The position numbers and the translations under genes were made by a program. From Caenorhabditis elegans (Eukaryota; Nematoda; Chromadorea; Rhabditida; Rhabditidae): a DNA stretch of 64,000 nucleotides. The stretch spans positions 7,626,001-7,690,000 of the forward strand of contig NC_003279.8 in NCBI RefSeq assembly GCF_000002985.6, in the 5' to 3' direction. This document shows, one piece after another, positions 1 to 13,776 of the stretch. The notes beneath the pieces are model-generated. The model saw only the letters and a list, made by a program, of their open reading frames with translations. It searched no databases and was not told the DNA's origin. The first letter of the stretch is position 1. Each line of letters begins with the position of its first letter.

Positions 1-3000
1 CCATTCCCAGAGATTTCCAATCTTCAAACTTTCGATGTTGATGTCAATTTGAGAAGAGTATACTTTGTTGTCGAATCTCCAGTTGGAGTTAACATTTCTT
101 GGTTCTCAATGAACAACGCGGAGAATCCAAGACTCGTGTTTGGAGCTTCAAAGCAACCACATGCAAAGGAGATTCGTCATATTTCTGATATGAAGCTTGA
201 TTGGTTGACACAGAAGATCTATTTTACAACTGGAAGAGGTGGAAAAGTGATGGCAATTGATACAGCTGGAGAACATCTTTCAACAATTGCATCCGGAGAT
301 TGGACATATGCATTGGCCATTGATCCATGTTCAGGACTTTTGTTCTGGTCGGATAGTGGATATAAGACAAGTGGAGGTCTTTATGAACCAAGAATCGAAA
401 GATCTAATCTTGCGGGTGGAAGCCGAAAAGTCATTGTATCAGAGTCCATATCTCTTCCAGCTGCCATCGCTGTTGACTTCAGAAATCAGAAAATCTACTG
501 GGCAGACGTTAATCGTTTGAATATCGAAGTCGCAGATTATGATGGTCAAAACCGAAAGGTGATTGCTTCGGGATATCGTGCAAAGTCATTGGATATTTGG
601 GATAGATGGCTCTACATGAGTGATCCTCTCAGTAATGGCGTCTTCCGTATCGATAAGGAATCTGGTTCAGGCCTCGAGAATGTGGTTTCTGATCGTAGAA
701 TCCCAGGTGCTCTTCGTGTATTTGCGAGCGAATCAGATGTTCGTACACGTAATCAAGTGTGCAATGCATTGACTTCTCAACTCTGCAAGACTGATAATGG
801 AGGATGTGATCAGTTGTGTACTGTCGTTGCTGATGATATTGGATTGGCTGCAAGCAAGGTTCAATGTTCATGTAATGATACATACGAACTTGTACAAGAA
901 CCAGGAAAGGACTATCCAACTCAATGTGTTCTCCGTGGAAGTAACTCTGAACCTGCAAAAGAATGTCTTCCACCATACAATTTCCAATGTGGAGATGGCT
1001 CATGCATCTTGCTCGGCGCAACGTGTGATTCTAAACCAGATTGTGCAGATGCTTCAGATGAGAATCCAAATTACTGTAACACTCGTTCATGTCCAGAAGA
1101 TTACAATCTTTGTACCAACCGACGATGCATTGATTCTGCTAAAAAGTGCAATCACATTGATGATTGTGGAGATGGATCTGATGAACTTGATTGTCCATCT
1201 GCAGTTGCTTGTGCTGAAGGTACATTCCCTTGTTCCAATGGACATTGTATCAATCAGACAAAGGTTTGTGATGGTCACAATGACTGTCATGATGAACAAG
1301 TATCCGATGAGTCTCTTGCCACGTGTCCAGGACTTCCAATCGATTGTCGTGGAGTGAAAGTTCGTTGTCCAAACACAAACATCTGTATTCAACCAGCTGA
1401 TCTTTGTGATGGTTATGATGATTGTGGAGATAAGGCTGACGAGAATCAATTGTTCTGTATGAATCAACAATGTGCTCAACATTATGTCAGATGCCCATCT
1501 GGAAGATGTATTCCGGAGACATGGCAATGCGACGGGGACAATGATTGCTCTGATGGATGGGATGAAACACATACAAATTGCACTGATACTGCAGGAAAGA
1601 AGATTTGTGTTGGAGATTATCTATTCCAATGCGACAATCTTAAATGTATATCCAGAGCATTTATTTGTGACGGAGAAGATGATTGTGGAGATGGATCAGA
1701 TGAACATTCAAGACATGGATGTGGTAACAGAACTTGCACAGATCAAGAATTCCACTGTACCTCGAATGCAAAACTAGCTCAACCAAAATACGAGTGTATT
1801 CCGAGAGCATGGCTTTGTGATGGAGATGTTACTTGTGCTGGAGGAGAAGATGAATCAACTGAACTCTGTAAAACAGAAAAGAAAGAATGCAATAAGGGAG
1901 AATTCAGATGTAGTAATCAACATTGTATTCATTCAACATGGGAATGTGATGGAGATAATGATTGTCTCGATGGATCAGATGAACATGCTAACTGTACTTA
2001 TTCATCCTGTCAACCTGATTTCTTCCAATGTGCCAATCATAAATGTGTTCCAAATTCATGGAAATGCGATGGAAATGACGATTGTGAAGATGGTTCAGAT
2101 GAAAAAGATTGTCCAAAGAATTCTGCATCTGCACAAAAAGCATCAAAATGTTCAAACGGTCAATTCCAGTGTACTTCAGGAGAATGTATTGATGACGCAA
2201 AGGTCTGCGATAGGAACTTTGATTGTACTGATCGATCCGATGAAAGCTCTCTTTGTTGTAAGTTTTTTAGTTTATTTTGAAAATATTTTGGAACGGCCTG
2301 TATCTAGATTTATAAAACACCGTTTTCTATTTCAAGAGTATTTTGTTCAAGTCTTAGACTTTTTGAAAAATATCTAAAGTTGGCTATTTCAGTCATCGAT
2401 GAATGCTCACTTGCTGAAAAACCACTTTGTGAGCAGAAATGTATGGATATGAAGATTGGATACAAATGTGATTGTTTCGAAGGATTTGCAATTGATATTT
2501 CGGATCAAAAGAGTTGTCACAATGTTAATGAATGCTATGGTAAGTTATTTGATAAGAGTTGAGAATGTTTTGAATTTTAAAAGATTTTTTTAAAGTATAA
2601 TTAGACCCTAAAATATGCAGGACTAACTTAACATTTTAGAAAATTCGTCTGGCGTTTTCAGTTTTAAACTTCACTTTCCAAATTGAAACATTTTCTTGCC
2701 GACTGATTTATTGATTTTTCTGAAAATTTGCCACAAATATTATATTGAATCGTTTCGAAACCTAATTTTATTTCAGAAGGAATCTCGGGATGCAGTCAAA
2801 AATGTGATGATAAGATAGGATCTTACAAGTGTGGTTGTGTCGATGGATACCAACTATCAAGTGATGATCACAGCTGTAAAAGAACTGAAATGGAACCGGA
2901 ACCATTCTTCCTGCTTGCAAATAAACATTACATTCGAAAGATTTCAATAGATGGAAATAAATATGAATTGGCTGCTCAAGGATTCGATAATGTTGTATCT

Positions 3001-6000
3001 TTGGATATAGATCTTACTGAGAAGAAGGCATACTTGATTGATCAAGGAAAACTGAGACTTTTGAGGGTTGATCTTGATGAAATGGATTCTCCACTGTCAT
3101 CTTATGAAACTGTTTTGAGGCATAATGTTTATGGAACTGAAGGAATCGCTGTTGATTGGGTCGGAAGAAAACTGTATATGCTTAATCGACAAGAAAGATC
3201 AATTAGAGTGTGTGAACTTGATGGAAGATTCTGTAAAACTCTTATTCGAGACAGAATTCAACAACCAAAGGCAATTGTTGTACATCCTGGAAAGGGATAT
3301 CTCTTCTTCACTGAATGGTCTCTTCAACCTTATATTGGAAGAATTGCTCTCGATGGATCTCCAGAACTTCAAGATCCAATCTTCAAGCTCGCAGAGCATG
3401 ATCTTGGATGGCCAAATGCAATTGCAATCGATTATTTCTCGGATCGTCTCTTCTGGGGTGATGCTCATCTCAACGAGATTGGATTCATGGACTTTGATGG
3501 AAATGGTAGAAGACACATTCCTGCTCAACGTACCAGTCATGTTTCATCAATGGTTGTCTTTGATGATTATTTGTATTGGGCTGATTGGAATTTGAGAGAA
3601 GTTCTGAGATGTGATAAGTGGACAGGAAAGAATGAAACTATTCTCAAGAAGACTGTTCAACTTCCGAATGATTTGAGAATTGTTCATCCGATGAGACAAC
3701 CCGCGTATCCAAATCCATGTGGAGATAATAATGGCGGATGCTCACATCTTTGTCTTATCGGAGCTGGAGGAAATGGATACACATGTTCATGTCCAGATCA
3801 ATTTGTATTACTCTCTGATCAGAAGACTTGTGAGCCAAATTGTACTGAAAGACAATTTGCGTGTGGTGGAGACGATGCCAAGTGTATTCCAAAACTTTGG
3901 TATTGTGATGGAGAACCAGATTGCCGTGATGGATCCGATGAGCCTGGAGAGAGCATCTGTGGCCAGAGAATCTGTCCTGTTGGAGAATTCCAATGCACAA
4001 ATCACAATTGTACTCGGCCATTCCAAATCTGCGATGGAAACGATGATTGTGGTGACAGTTCCGATGAGCAAAACTGTGATAAGGCTTGTGATCCATGGAT
4101 GTTTAAGTGTGCAGCTACAGGAAGATGTATTCCAAGAAGATTCACGTGTGATGGTGATGATGATTGTGGTGATAGATCAGATGAAGCTGATACTTTATGT
4201 ATGTCAGCAGAAAGAAATTGTACTGCCGAAGAATTCAGATGTAATAATAACAAATGTATTGCAAAGGCATGGAGATGTGATAATGATGATGATTGTGGAG
4301 ATGGTTCTGATGAAACACCTGAATGTGCTCAAATTGAATGCAAGAAAGGATGGACTAGATGTTCATCTTCTTACAGATGTATTCCAAATTGGGCATTCTG
4401 TAATGGACAAGACGACTGTCGTGACAATTCTGATGAGGATAAGCAACGTTGTCCTACTTGTGATGATGTTGGAGAGTTCCGATGTGCAACAAGTGGAAAA
4501 TGTATTCCAAGACGTTGGATGTGTGACACTGAAAACGATTGTGGAGATAACTCCGATGAATTGGACGCAAGTTGCGGTGGAACCACTCGTCCATGTTCAG
4601 AATCCGAATTCCGATGTAACGATGGAAAATGTATTCCTGGAAGTAAAGTGTGTGATGGAACAATTCAATGTTCGGATGGACTTGATGAATCTCAATGTAC
4701 ACTTAGAAGATGTTTACCTGGACATAGACAATGTGATGATGGAACATGTATTGCTGAACATAAATGGTGTGATAGAAAGAAAGATTGTCCAAATGCTGCT
4801 GATGAATTGCATTGTGAAGATGTGGTACGTTTACTTTTTATTGACTGAAAACTGATACAGACGGAACCTACAGAGTTCTTGTTAACTTGTTGGTTTCCTT
4901 CTCATTATTAGGCAAATTAAAAAGAACATAGAACAAAAATACGAAATAAATTCGTTGAGTACATAAAAATTTGGTGTAGCGGCGCAAAAAAGCCAATATA
5001 TATAAGTTCCATCGCCTCCCCACTAAACTTCAAATAATTACAGTCTCGCCGTACTTGCTCTCCATTCGAATTTGAATGTGCCAACTCCGTGTGCATTCCA
5101 CGTAAATTCATGTGTGATGGTGACAATGATTGTGGAGACAACTCAGATGAAACATCATCAGAATGCAGAAGTGCTCAATGTGATCCACCACTTCGATTCA
5201 GATGTGCTCATTCTCGTCTCTGCTTGAATATTCTTCAACTTTGCAATGGTTTCAATGATTGTGGGCCAAATGATTTCTCCGATGAGCATTTGTCAATGTG
5301 CTCAAGCTTCTCAGAATACGGTGATTGTTCATCTGATCAATTCAAGTGTGCCAATGGAAAATGTGTGAATGGAACAGTGGCATGTGATAGAAAGGATGAT
5401 TGTGGAGATGCTTCTGATGAAATTGGATGCTGTAAGTTTCAATGATTTCAGTACTTGTAGAATTTTTCAATAAACTTCAAATATTTCAGCAAAGCACGGA
5501 GGAAAGACAAGCTGCGAAGCCTTCGGTAACAACGGTGGTTGCAAACATATCTGTACGGATGTCCGTGATGGATTCTACTGTCATTGTCGTGATGGATTCC
5601 GTCCAGATCCACAGAGTCCAAAGGAATGTATTGATATTGATGAATGTGCTGGAAACAATACTTGTACTCAATTGTGCTTGAACACTAAAGGATCATATCT
5701 GTGTAGATGCCACGAGGATTATGAGAACAATGTAGTTGTTGGATCAATGACTGGAAAGGATTGCCGTGCAAAGGGAGATGCTGCAAATGTAATGATTGGA
5801 GCTGATGATTCTCTTGTTCAATTATCACTTCATGGATCTGGTACAAATAGACATGCAGCTGCAAAAGCAAATGATGATGATAATGATATCATTGGAATTG
5901 CATTTGATCCAAGAAAAGAATTGATGTACTGGATTGATGGAAGTGAACGAACTATTTATAGATCAGCAATTGCAAATGGAAATCAAAGTCATGAAGGACA

Positions 6001-7789
6001 GAAATTGGATGTTGACTTTGCAGCAATGGGTGTAGTTCCGACTGCAATTGCAGTTGACTATACAACTGGAAATTTGTTCATCGCAGCTGTTTCTGAGAAT
6101 ATCGAAAATGGACTTGTAACTGCAAGAAAGAAGAGAATGTCTGAACCAATCGATAATCAAAATACTGGATTCATTTTTGTCTGTCTTCCGGATGGACGTT
6201 ACCTCAAAAAGATTGTCGCAGGACATCTCCAACAACCAACTGCACTCATCACAGCTCCATCTGCCGGAAGAATCTGTTATTCTGATGCAGGACTTCATGC
6301 AAAAATAGAATGTGCTGATATGGATGGAACACATCGTCAAATCATTGTTAAAGATCTTGTATTCTCTCCAACTTCAATGGCAATCGATGAAGGAAAGGGA
6401 AATCGAATCTATTGGGTCGATCCAAAATACAGAAGAGTTGATGCAGTGAATATTGATGGAAGTGAAAGGACTACTGTAGTTCATGATAGACATATTCCAT
6501 ATGCAGTTGATGTATTTGAGAATCATATTTACTGGTTGAGCAGAGAATCAAAAACTCTTTATGTTCAAGATAAATTCGGAAGAGGAAGAGTTTCAGTGTT
6601 GGCATCTGACTTGGAAGATGGTCATACTGTAAGAGTAAGTCAAAAGTATGCAAAGGATACTCAACGAACAGTTAGTGGATGTGAAAGAGCTCAATGTTCT
6701 CATCTCTGTGTTTCTCTTCCTTCAACTGGATTTGCATGTCTCTGCCCAGATGGAATCGTTCCTCAACTTGATGGATCATGTGCAACACAACATGTTGAAG
6801 CACTTACAATGCCAAAACAATGTAAATGTACAAATGGAGGAAAATGTCGATTGGATGGTTCATGTGAATGTACATCTGATTTTGAAGGAGATCAATGTGA
6901 AAAGGAATCAAGTGTCAGTCGAAAGATTATTGGAACTCTTTCTGAGAATTTCATTACCGTTCTACTTTATATTCTTGCATTCCTATTTGCATTTGGACTT
7001 ATTGGATTCTGTGCATTGAATCTCTATAAGAGACGTCAATTGCTATTTAAGAAGAATGAAGCTGCTGATGGAAGTGTTTCATTCCACGGAAATGTTATCT
7101 CTTTCAGTAATCCAGTTCTAGAAAACAAACAGGTTAGTTTTTAAGGTTTTCATCGATTTTAATTAAATTTTTATTCCAGGATGCACCAGGAAGTGAATTC
7201 AATATGCAACAGATGACATCAATGCACGACGATTCGACAACATTCACGAATCCAGTGTATGAATTAGAAGATGTTGATATGTCATCACCACCACCATCAA
7301 ATGATCAGCCATCCACGTCAGCATCTGCAATGTCACCAAACAGACCATCAACGTCTGCTGCGTCATCTTTTGTGCCACCAACATTTGATCAAGATGAGAT
7401 TGAATTAAAGACTGCTGATGAGATTATTGGTGAGTTGCAATAAGAATTACTGTGATATGTGATATTACTGATATCTGACGGGCTCACATGGTGGCAGGCT
7501 GTCCCATAACTACAATAAAATAAGTTACGCACAAAAAAGTGTGACGTCGTACGCTCTCACCTTGCGCACTGGTTAAAAACGATGTGTCTCAATTCCCGCA
7601 TTTTTTGTAGATCACAATAGATTAAAGTAAATTAAACGAATATCTGAAGTATAATAATTTCTATTTGCAGTCCCAAAAGCGGAAATCTCGAAGCCACCAA
7701 TTCCAGCTCGACCCAAAAAGGAGAAAGCTGATCCTCTACGAGTAGACAATCCACTTTATGATCCAGATTCAGAAGTTTCTGATGTCTAA
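1..7789 (+). CDS. lrp-1: LRP-1, megalin-type LDL receptor-related protein (3' half, 5' partial)
   Basis: Giant endocytic receptor of the LRP2/megalin family; in worms it acts at the apical epidermis in sterol uptake and moulting (family knowledge). Coding exons seen: 1-2257, 2393-2539, 2777-4824, 5044-5431, 5490-7132, 7180-7429 and 7671-7789, giving 2283 residues; the frame is open at base 1, so the gene starts upstream. Order of domains: a YWTD propeller, an EGF module, 10 LDL-receptor class A repeats (C-x-SDE pattern, bases ~960-2250), two calcium-binding-type EGFs, a second propeller, an EGF, 11 class A repeats (3840-5431), two EGFs, a third propeller, two EGFs, one membrane helix (~6950-7026) and a cytoplasmic tail. 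The tail holds two NPxY-type endocytosis signals (TNPVYE at ~7248, NPLYDP at ~7750) and a proline-rich part. AATAAA lies at 8125-8130. Confidence 0.93.
7430..7670. repeat. Dispersed repeat fragment in last lrp-1 intron
   Basis: This intron is long for the gene and carries text typical of a common worm palindromic repeat: GGCAGGCTGTCCCATAACTA near 7494 and a stretch around 7593-7616 with CCCGCATTTTTTGTAGATC. I recognise the phrases from worm intergenic repeats. No coding signal is visible in it. Confidence 0.5.
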
Positions 7790-8124
7790 TTCTCTTTCTC
7801 TCGTATTCTAATCAAAACTTCTCTGATTCTCCACTCTGTGATACGTTTTTTTTTTCATATTTTGTACATGATTTTCCTATATTTTTCAGTTTTTTTTGTT
7901 TCAAATGTTTTTCCCAAAAAAAATTCCTCTTCTCAAAAGTGCCTTCCCCCACACATTTGCTCCCTGTAACTCAATTTTGTGCCCATTTAGATATTATTTT
8001 CACTAGAAATTTCCATATCTTTTCCCCTCCATCCCCGATCCCCGCGTGGTATTGATCACACGTGTAAGCTTCTCACTTTTTTTTTCATATTTTCACCAAA
8101 ATTTCTATTAGAATCATAAATAAT

Positions 8125-8130
8125 AATAAA
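8125..8130 (+). terminator. Poly(A) signal of lrp-1
   Basis: AATAAA about 335 bp after the lrp-1 stop codon, in an AT-rich palindromic stretch. The 7790-8282 spacer is otherwise the 3' UTR of lrp-1 facing the 3' end of the minus-strand 80-aa gene, whose own signal (AATAAA on the minus strand) is at 8232-8237. I see no other gene in the spacer. Confidence 0.6.
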
Positions 8131-8282
8131 TTATTATAAACTTTCCGATTGTACTTGAAACAGGTATTAAAGGTGCACCAGTTTGTCACAACGGGTCTCG
8201 CAGCGAAAATTCATTTTTTAACGTATTGATATTTATTCGAAAAATTAAGAGTTTTCAGTAGAAAGTTAAATTTACATGCTCA

Positions 8283-8640
8283 TCACTGGAGCTCCGAAAT
8301 CTGTAAATATATTTATATCTGGAAAAAATCAATTTTTAATGTTTTACCTCATCCTCTTGACTAGCCACCAATTTGTATCTTCTGCACATCGAGATAATCG
8401 CCGAAATTACTAAAACAACCATCATCAGCCCCGAGATTGATGCGTAAATGAACAAGAATCGATAGTAAGTGCCATGTCCAGAAGGGTGTTCGATTGAAAT
8501 CTACGAATTTATTTGATAGAATTAAGAATTTTCTGTGGAAGTTAACGAATTACAAAAGAAAACTTTACATCGAATGCCTTAGTTGCATGTAGGGTAATAA
8601 TGATGATGAATATGAAGAGACCAAGTGGAGAATTTTGCAT
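8283..8640 (-). CDS. 80-aa single-pass membrane protein (type I), unrecognised
   Basis: Small gene assembled by hand from three exons: 8569-8640, 8348-8500 and 8283-8300, all with good GT/AG sites and matching phase (72, 153 and 18 nt). The product has a signal peptide of about 22 residues (start MQNSPLGLFIFI, ending HATKA), a short outside part with HPSGHGTYYR, one strong membrane helix of about 24 residues, then a CRRYK stop-transfer anchor and an acidic tail with SQEDE. No family is recognised. It lies 198 bp after the capg-1 stop on the same strand; an acceptor CCTAG at 8678-8679 just upstream of its ATG fits trans-splicing in an operon with capg-1. Its size and extended hydrophobic exons make it easy to miss. 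Confidence 0.7.
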
Positions 8641-8837
8641 TATTGTTGGGTGGTTTGTATAGTCGAATAAATAATTTCTAGGAAATGAAATTAGAGAATT
8701 AAGAAATATGGCGGAAAAGGTAAAGTTATTTAAATTCATAAAAATTGGGAAACGTGTTCGAGGAAAAAAAGGTTAAAATGTAAGTGGTAATAAATAACGA
8801 GATCGAAAAGCACAAGTCAATTTAAATTATTAATTTC

Positions 8838-11800
8838 TCATTTTTCACTTCTCAGTTTACGTGCACTTCTTGGAGGTGCTGTGCGAGCTGCAACTGCAGT
8901 TGGACGGGTAGCTGTAGTTGGACGGGATGGTGGTTCTGAAAATATTCAGTCCGTTATGAAAAACCAAATACTGAAGCGATCTGTTCAAACTCACTTTTAG
9001 TATTTCTGGGTGGACTTTTCAAAATCTCCAACGCATCCTCTTCAACTAAAGGTTTCTTTTTCGTGGCAGACGCTGGAGTTGCTCGTGGAGCTCTCGGTTT
9101 TCTAACAGTAGCGGGTCTTGATGGGCCAGGCTTATCATCTTCTTCCATATTCACATCATTATCAACTGCGATATCCGTGCTGATCAAGTTCGCATTTCTT
9201 TTGTTGGTTTTGGACGGCGCTGCTTCTTTTCTTAAGTCAGTTTTGCTTGGCACTTCTTCAATTTCATCTTCGTTCAATCCGAGAATTTTCGCTATCTTTC
9301 TATGAGCCTTTCGAAGTTCGTTGTATCGATGCTTGTCACCGTCTAATTCGTGGAGCTAAAAATTGAATGTTTTCAAATTAGAATAATTTATAATTATTTG
9401 GTATATACTTACAAATATATACGATTCTAAATCTCCATGAATTTTTGTGAGAGCTGATCTACTGAGACTCTGATATTCCACGAAGTTAAGAGCACAAATA
9501 TAATAATCGACAGATGTTGAATCAGGAGCTCCAGCCATTTCGTGAAATATGTCATCCACAAGGTCGACGTGTGTTGGTTTACACTGAAAATTAAATCATT
9601 CATAACTATTTATCGGTAGCACAACTGAAAATTTTTAGGTTTTCGTTTTTTTCGAGTTTTTTAAAATCGATTTTTTGTCGTTAACCTGTCGTTAACTAAA
9701 AACCTCATACAATTGTAAAAGTTTACACCTTTTTTTTCGAAAAATGGCACTAGGAATTGTGATTCCGTGTCCAAAACGCAAAAAAATCCCCAAATTTGAT
9801 TTTTTTTTTGAAAATTGCACTGAAAACTGACGGAAAAAATTTCGGGATTTTTTGGTGTTTTGGACGCGGCGCACAGTGATGTCGTTTTTTTTTTAAATTG
9901 TTTTCTTTAAAAAATGTATTTTCTGGATTAGAAAATATATTTTTGCTCCAAAAAAACTGTTTAAAACTTAAAACTTTGAAAAAAGGCAGGAGGAAAAATA
10001 TTCGAAATTTTTTTGTGCACAATCCTTTCAATTTTCAACAAAAAAGTTTTAGACTTGCGAGATTTTCGCTTATTTTTCGCACTAAAAATAAATTATCGGA
10101 TTCAACTCTGATCGGCATACCTTCTTCTGTTCTTCCAATGGAAGCGTGGAATGACGAGTCAATGCAACAAAAGTGGCTGCACATCTTTTAAGCTTTGTAA
10201 CCATTTCATGGCGATTTTCAGTCAACCGTTCGGGTGTCGTAGAGTTGGCCCACATATCGAAGAAATTGTGGAATGATTTAATGAGAAGAAGTTGATTGTT
10301 TCTGAAAATAACTTTTTAATTTTTTTCATCAGTTTCCCAGGAAATGAGAAGCCAAGCTTACTTGTTGATAGAGCAGAAGAATTTGAGCATCACAATGATC
10401 GTACTGCGAACTTTAGCGGAGAAGCGATTAGTGATCGCGTATGAAGCTCGAGTCATAAGTGTAACCATTGTACGTTGCCATTTTTGTTGATTCGGGTCAA
10501 TTTTTGTATTCAAGAAGAGTCTTGAAATTGCTTCAACTGCTCTTAACATGGTTTCACATTCTCCTGAAACATGTGCATTGACAACAATATCCGATAGAAA
10601 TACTGCAAAATTGGGTTGCTTTGAATTCCAGCTGAACAGAGCGTCAACTTGATCGCCATGCTCAATTTGAATATCAGTGAGCGCAGCAATTAATGAACAC
10701 TGAACTGGTTCATCTTGGGTGTTAAAGCTCTTCATCATTTCACGAAGAGTATTTTCTGCTTGATCATAATCATAGATTGCACCAATACCAATACATTCAG
10801 TACAGAGAACACGAGTACTCAAATCTTTCGATGAAATACCCTCGCGAAGCTTGTTGTTGTATCTATTCTGATAGGTTGTACTCCATCCAAGTAAAATTCC
10901 AGTTTTCAATAAAGCATTCAATACTTTCAACTCGTAGAGATCAATAACTGCGATTCCCTGAAACATTTTCAAATTTTGAAAATTAAATAATCTATATAAA
11001 ATCTTACATCTTTGTCTGAAATTGTTCGTCGGCCGGTTTTGCGTGTTTCCTCTTCTAAATCTTTTCGAACCTTTGTCTCTCCAACGGGTACACTATTTTC
11101 AATAACTGGAAACTGTCCACTTTTATATTTCGATCTCATTTCTTCAATTCTATCATTAAACAATGTGAACAGTGCATTCGGATCTTCTTTGTAAAATTGT
11201 GCGAGTTCTTGAACGATGAGATCAATCACTTTTTTCTGATAGAACACATTCATCAACATTGAAATTAACATTTGCTTGTATGCATCAACTCCAGGTTGAT
11301 CTGTTGGTGCATGTCTCATCACACATATTATATTCTCAACAATTGACATTTGCAGAACGAAAGTGTGATCCTCGTAGTCTGCTCTTTGGCTAATGTTCGG
11401 ATAAACATCCAGATTCTTGACTCGAACGAGAATTCTGAAAAATAAAATTAATTGTTACTCTTATAAAACAAATAGTAAGAAAATCATACTTTTCCACATG
11501 CTCTACCATAGTGCGCAATGGACTGACGAAACGTGACATGGCGTTTATCTTATCAGCATCATTCCGTTTTCTATCGGAAATATAATCAACAAGACATCTC
11601 CAAAAGAAGATCATGGCTCGATTGGTGCTTGGATCTTGTCTGAAAATGATAATCTTGCTGCAAAAAACCATGAATCCAGCAAGAAACTCACGTATCAGCA
11701 AGCTCGCTGTCATCTAAAATTGATCCAACAGTACTTTTAGTAATAATCGGCACCGCACTTGACTTCATTTTTTCTCTCAAATCGCTAATTAAAACCTCTG

Positions 11801-13763
11801 CGAATGTGTTAATCGGATCCGCTTGACAGACGTACATTTGACGAATAACATCAAGTGTATGAGTTATCAATCGTCTCAAGTTTGAGTGACCTTCCAATGT
11901 TTCAAGAGCACCCGTTAGCCATAGCAATGTAAGTGCTTGGGCCGCAAGAATATATCCTTTCATTTTATTCTCTTCTCCTGTTGTGGATTCAGAATTAGAA
12001 TTCAAAATGACAACATCATTGGAATCTTTGCTCTTTTGACTTTCGCTCCATCTCGTTGACAAATTACGAACCCAATTCTTCAGAACTTCCTTTGCCGCAT
12101 CTCGAATATTTACTGGAAAATTACAATTTAATATCATTAGTCATAAATTACAAACAAACCTTCATGGTCTTTCAGGCATAAATCAAGCATTTCAATTTTT
12201 TCGCGAACATGTTTGTTTGGCCTGAGGTTTGAAAACTGTTCAAGTGCTGCGACACGAACATTGAGACACTTGTCATAATAGACAATGTCTGAAAGTAGTC
12301 TAACATCTGTTTCTAATGGTACCATTGATTGAACTGCAACAAGTCGGCATTCCCATGCTGTGTCTCTACAGGAACGGAGAAGAACTGAAATTTGTAATTT
12401 AAAAAGAACAAACGCTGGTATTGTATAGTAATTTCACAACACCTTGGCATGCTAGGCGCACGGATTTCTTTATATGGGCCAAGTTTCAAAATACGTATGA
12501 ATTTTTCATTTAAAATGTTTGTTTTTCCTGTGAAAAGGATTAAAAAACTGATTTTCAACAACTTTGAACAGTAAAATGCAAGGAAAAAACAATGAAGCAG
12601 CCGCAAAATTCAAAATTAAACTACCATAAATTTTTTTGTGCTTTGATCCAAAAAATATATGGTAGTTTAATTTTGAATTCTACGGCTGCTTCATTTAGTG
12701 CGCCTTTATAAAAGTTTGAAAACTTACGTTCTCTTGGTGAATGTTTCATAGCATCTACTGGCCAATTCGATGGAATTGGTATTTCTTGCAAGAATCCTAG
12801 GCCTCGAATAGCTGGAACTCTGGCGGTTTGCTGAAAAAAGTTCAATTTCAGCTTTTCAGAATTGAATCAACTTTTGAATGAAACAAACCTCCTTGTCAAG
12901 CAGTGCTCTCTTCAATTGTAAAAACATTTTAGCTGCAATCTTGACTTCAAATCCAGAATATTCACCCTCAGTTGTTAAATATCGTTTCCCTGTCTCGAAT
13001 ATATAACTGATGAAGCAGGTCGTGTTAATTCTCGCAGCAACATTATCACTATGTCCCCACTGAAAATAAGTTTTATTATGCGGATTTTTATTAAATTGAA
13101 TACTCACAGTGTTAATAAAATTGATAATAAAATCGAGGAGATCCGATGGAAGCTTGAAAGCTTGAATTTCAGTTATTGTCACTGCGATTAATTTAAAGAC
13201 ACGAGCCCGATGCTCAGGAACAGTCACCTCTTCGATAATCATTGAAAGTCGGACATCTATTTCATCAAGGAAAACTTTCATTAAATCGACCTTTTTCTTA
13301 CGATTCTGATCAGCCTGAAAATTGGATAATTTTTAAAATTATTTTTATTTCGATTTTTAAAATAAATTAACCTTTTTAAATGCTGCAATCAGTTTCCGCG
13401 AACTGGTATGTATTTCATCATTAATATCATCACGAGATTGAAAAACTGTTCGAATTGATTCTACGACTCTTTTTCTATAAAATACTTTAGTTTTTTTTTT
13501 CATTTTGATACTTACTTTATGAAAAGTGCTGCAGAAATACAAGCTCGATCCTCTTTTGTCATGTTTTCATTGATTCTAAGAGTGGATACACCTTCGCTCA
13601 AAACTGTATTTTCCGCATCGTTTTGATCATTGTTTAATTCTTCATTATTCAAAAAATCAGCACTTTCGTTGAATGATTCATCTGAAGCCACATCTGTACC
13701 AGTTGATTTTTCCTCACGAAGTGCTGGCAACTTCGGCCCGCGAATTCGCTTCTTCGGTGGCAT
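8838..13763 (-). CDS. capg-1: CAPG-1, condensin HEAT-repeat subunit (CAP-G/YCG1 family)
   Basis: Non-SMC HEAT-repeat subunit of condensin I; in C. elegans it also serves the X-chromosome dosage compensation condensin (established knowledge). Fourteen coding exons read from 13763 downwards: 13516-13763, 13372-13474, 13108-13314, 12889-13059, 12728-12830, 12160-12384, 11692-12112, 11490-11639, 11008-11434, 10362-10957, 10121-10301, 9413-9583, 8995-9355 and 8838-8935; the sum is 3462 nt, 1153 residues. The N terminus is basic ([13 protein letters not shown]) and then acidic; the body is helical, HEAT-like; the C-terminal 120 residues are charged and low-complexity, rich in P, T, K and R. A TTTTCAG acceptor 13 bp before the ATG suggests trans-splicing. 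No canonical poly(A) signal is seen between the stop and the next gene. Name assigned from synteny with lrp-1 and sequence character. Confidence 0.85.
9584..10120. other. Long AT-rich intron of capg-1
   Basis: A 537-bp intron made mostly of A and T runs with no open frame that continues the protein. It includes a stretch around 9760-9880 with partial inverted symmetry (TTTGGACGCGGCGCAC near 9859). Nothing functional is recognised. Confidence 0.5.
12591..12696. repeat. Inverted repeat in capg-1 intron
   Basis: Two arms of about 38-40 nt face each other across a ~25-nt loop: the left arm begins AATGAAGCAGCCG at 12591 and the right arm ends CGGCTGCTTCATT near 12696. The arms match with only a few differences (CTACCATA and TATGGTAG are the inner ends). 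It looks like a foldback element or small palindromic repeat sitting in the 343-bp intron 12385-12727. Confidence 0.75.
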
Positions 13764-13776
13764 GAGAGGGGTGGGT

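Noticed and set aside
797..2377. Long alternative frames inside lrp-1 on both strands
   Set aside because: They are shadows of the repetitive class A modules (GATGATTGTGGAGAT-type codons); the true frame keeps all cysteines and SDE motifs.
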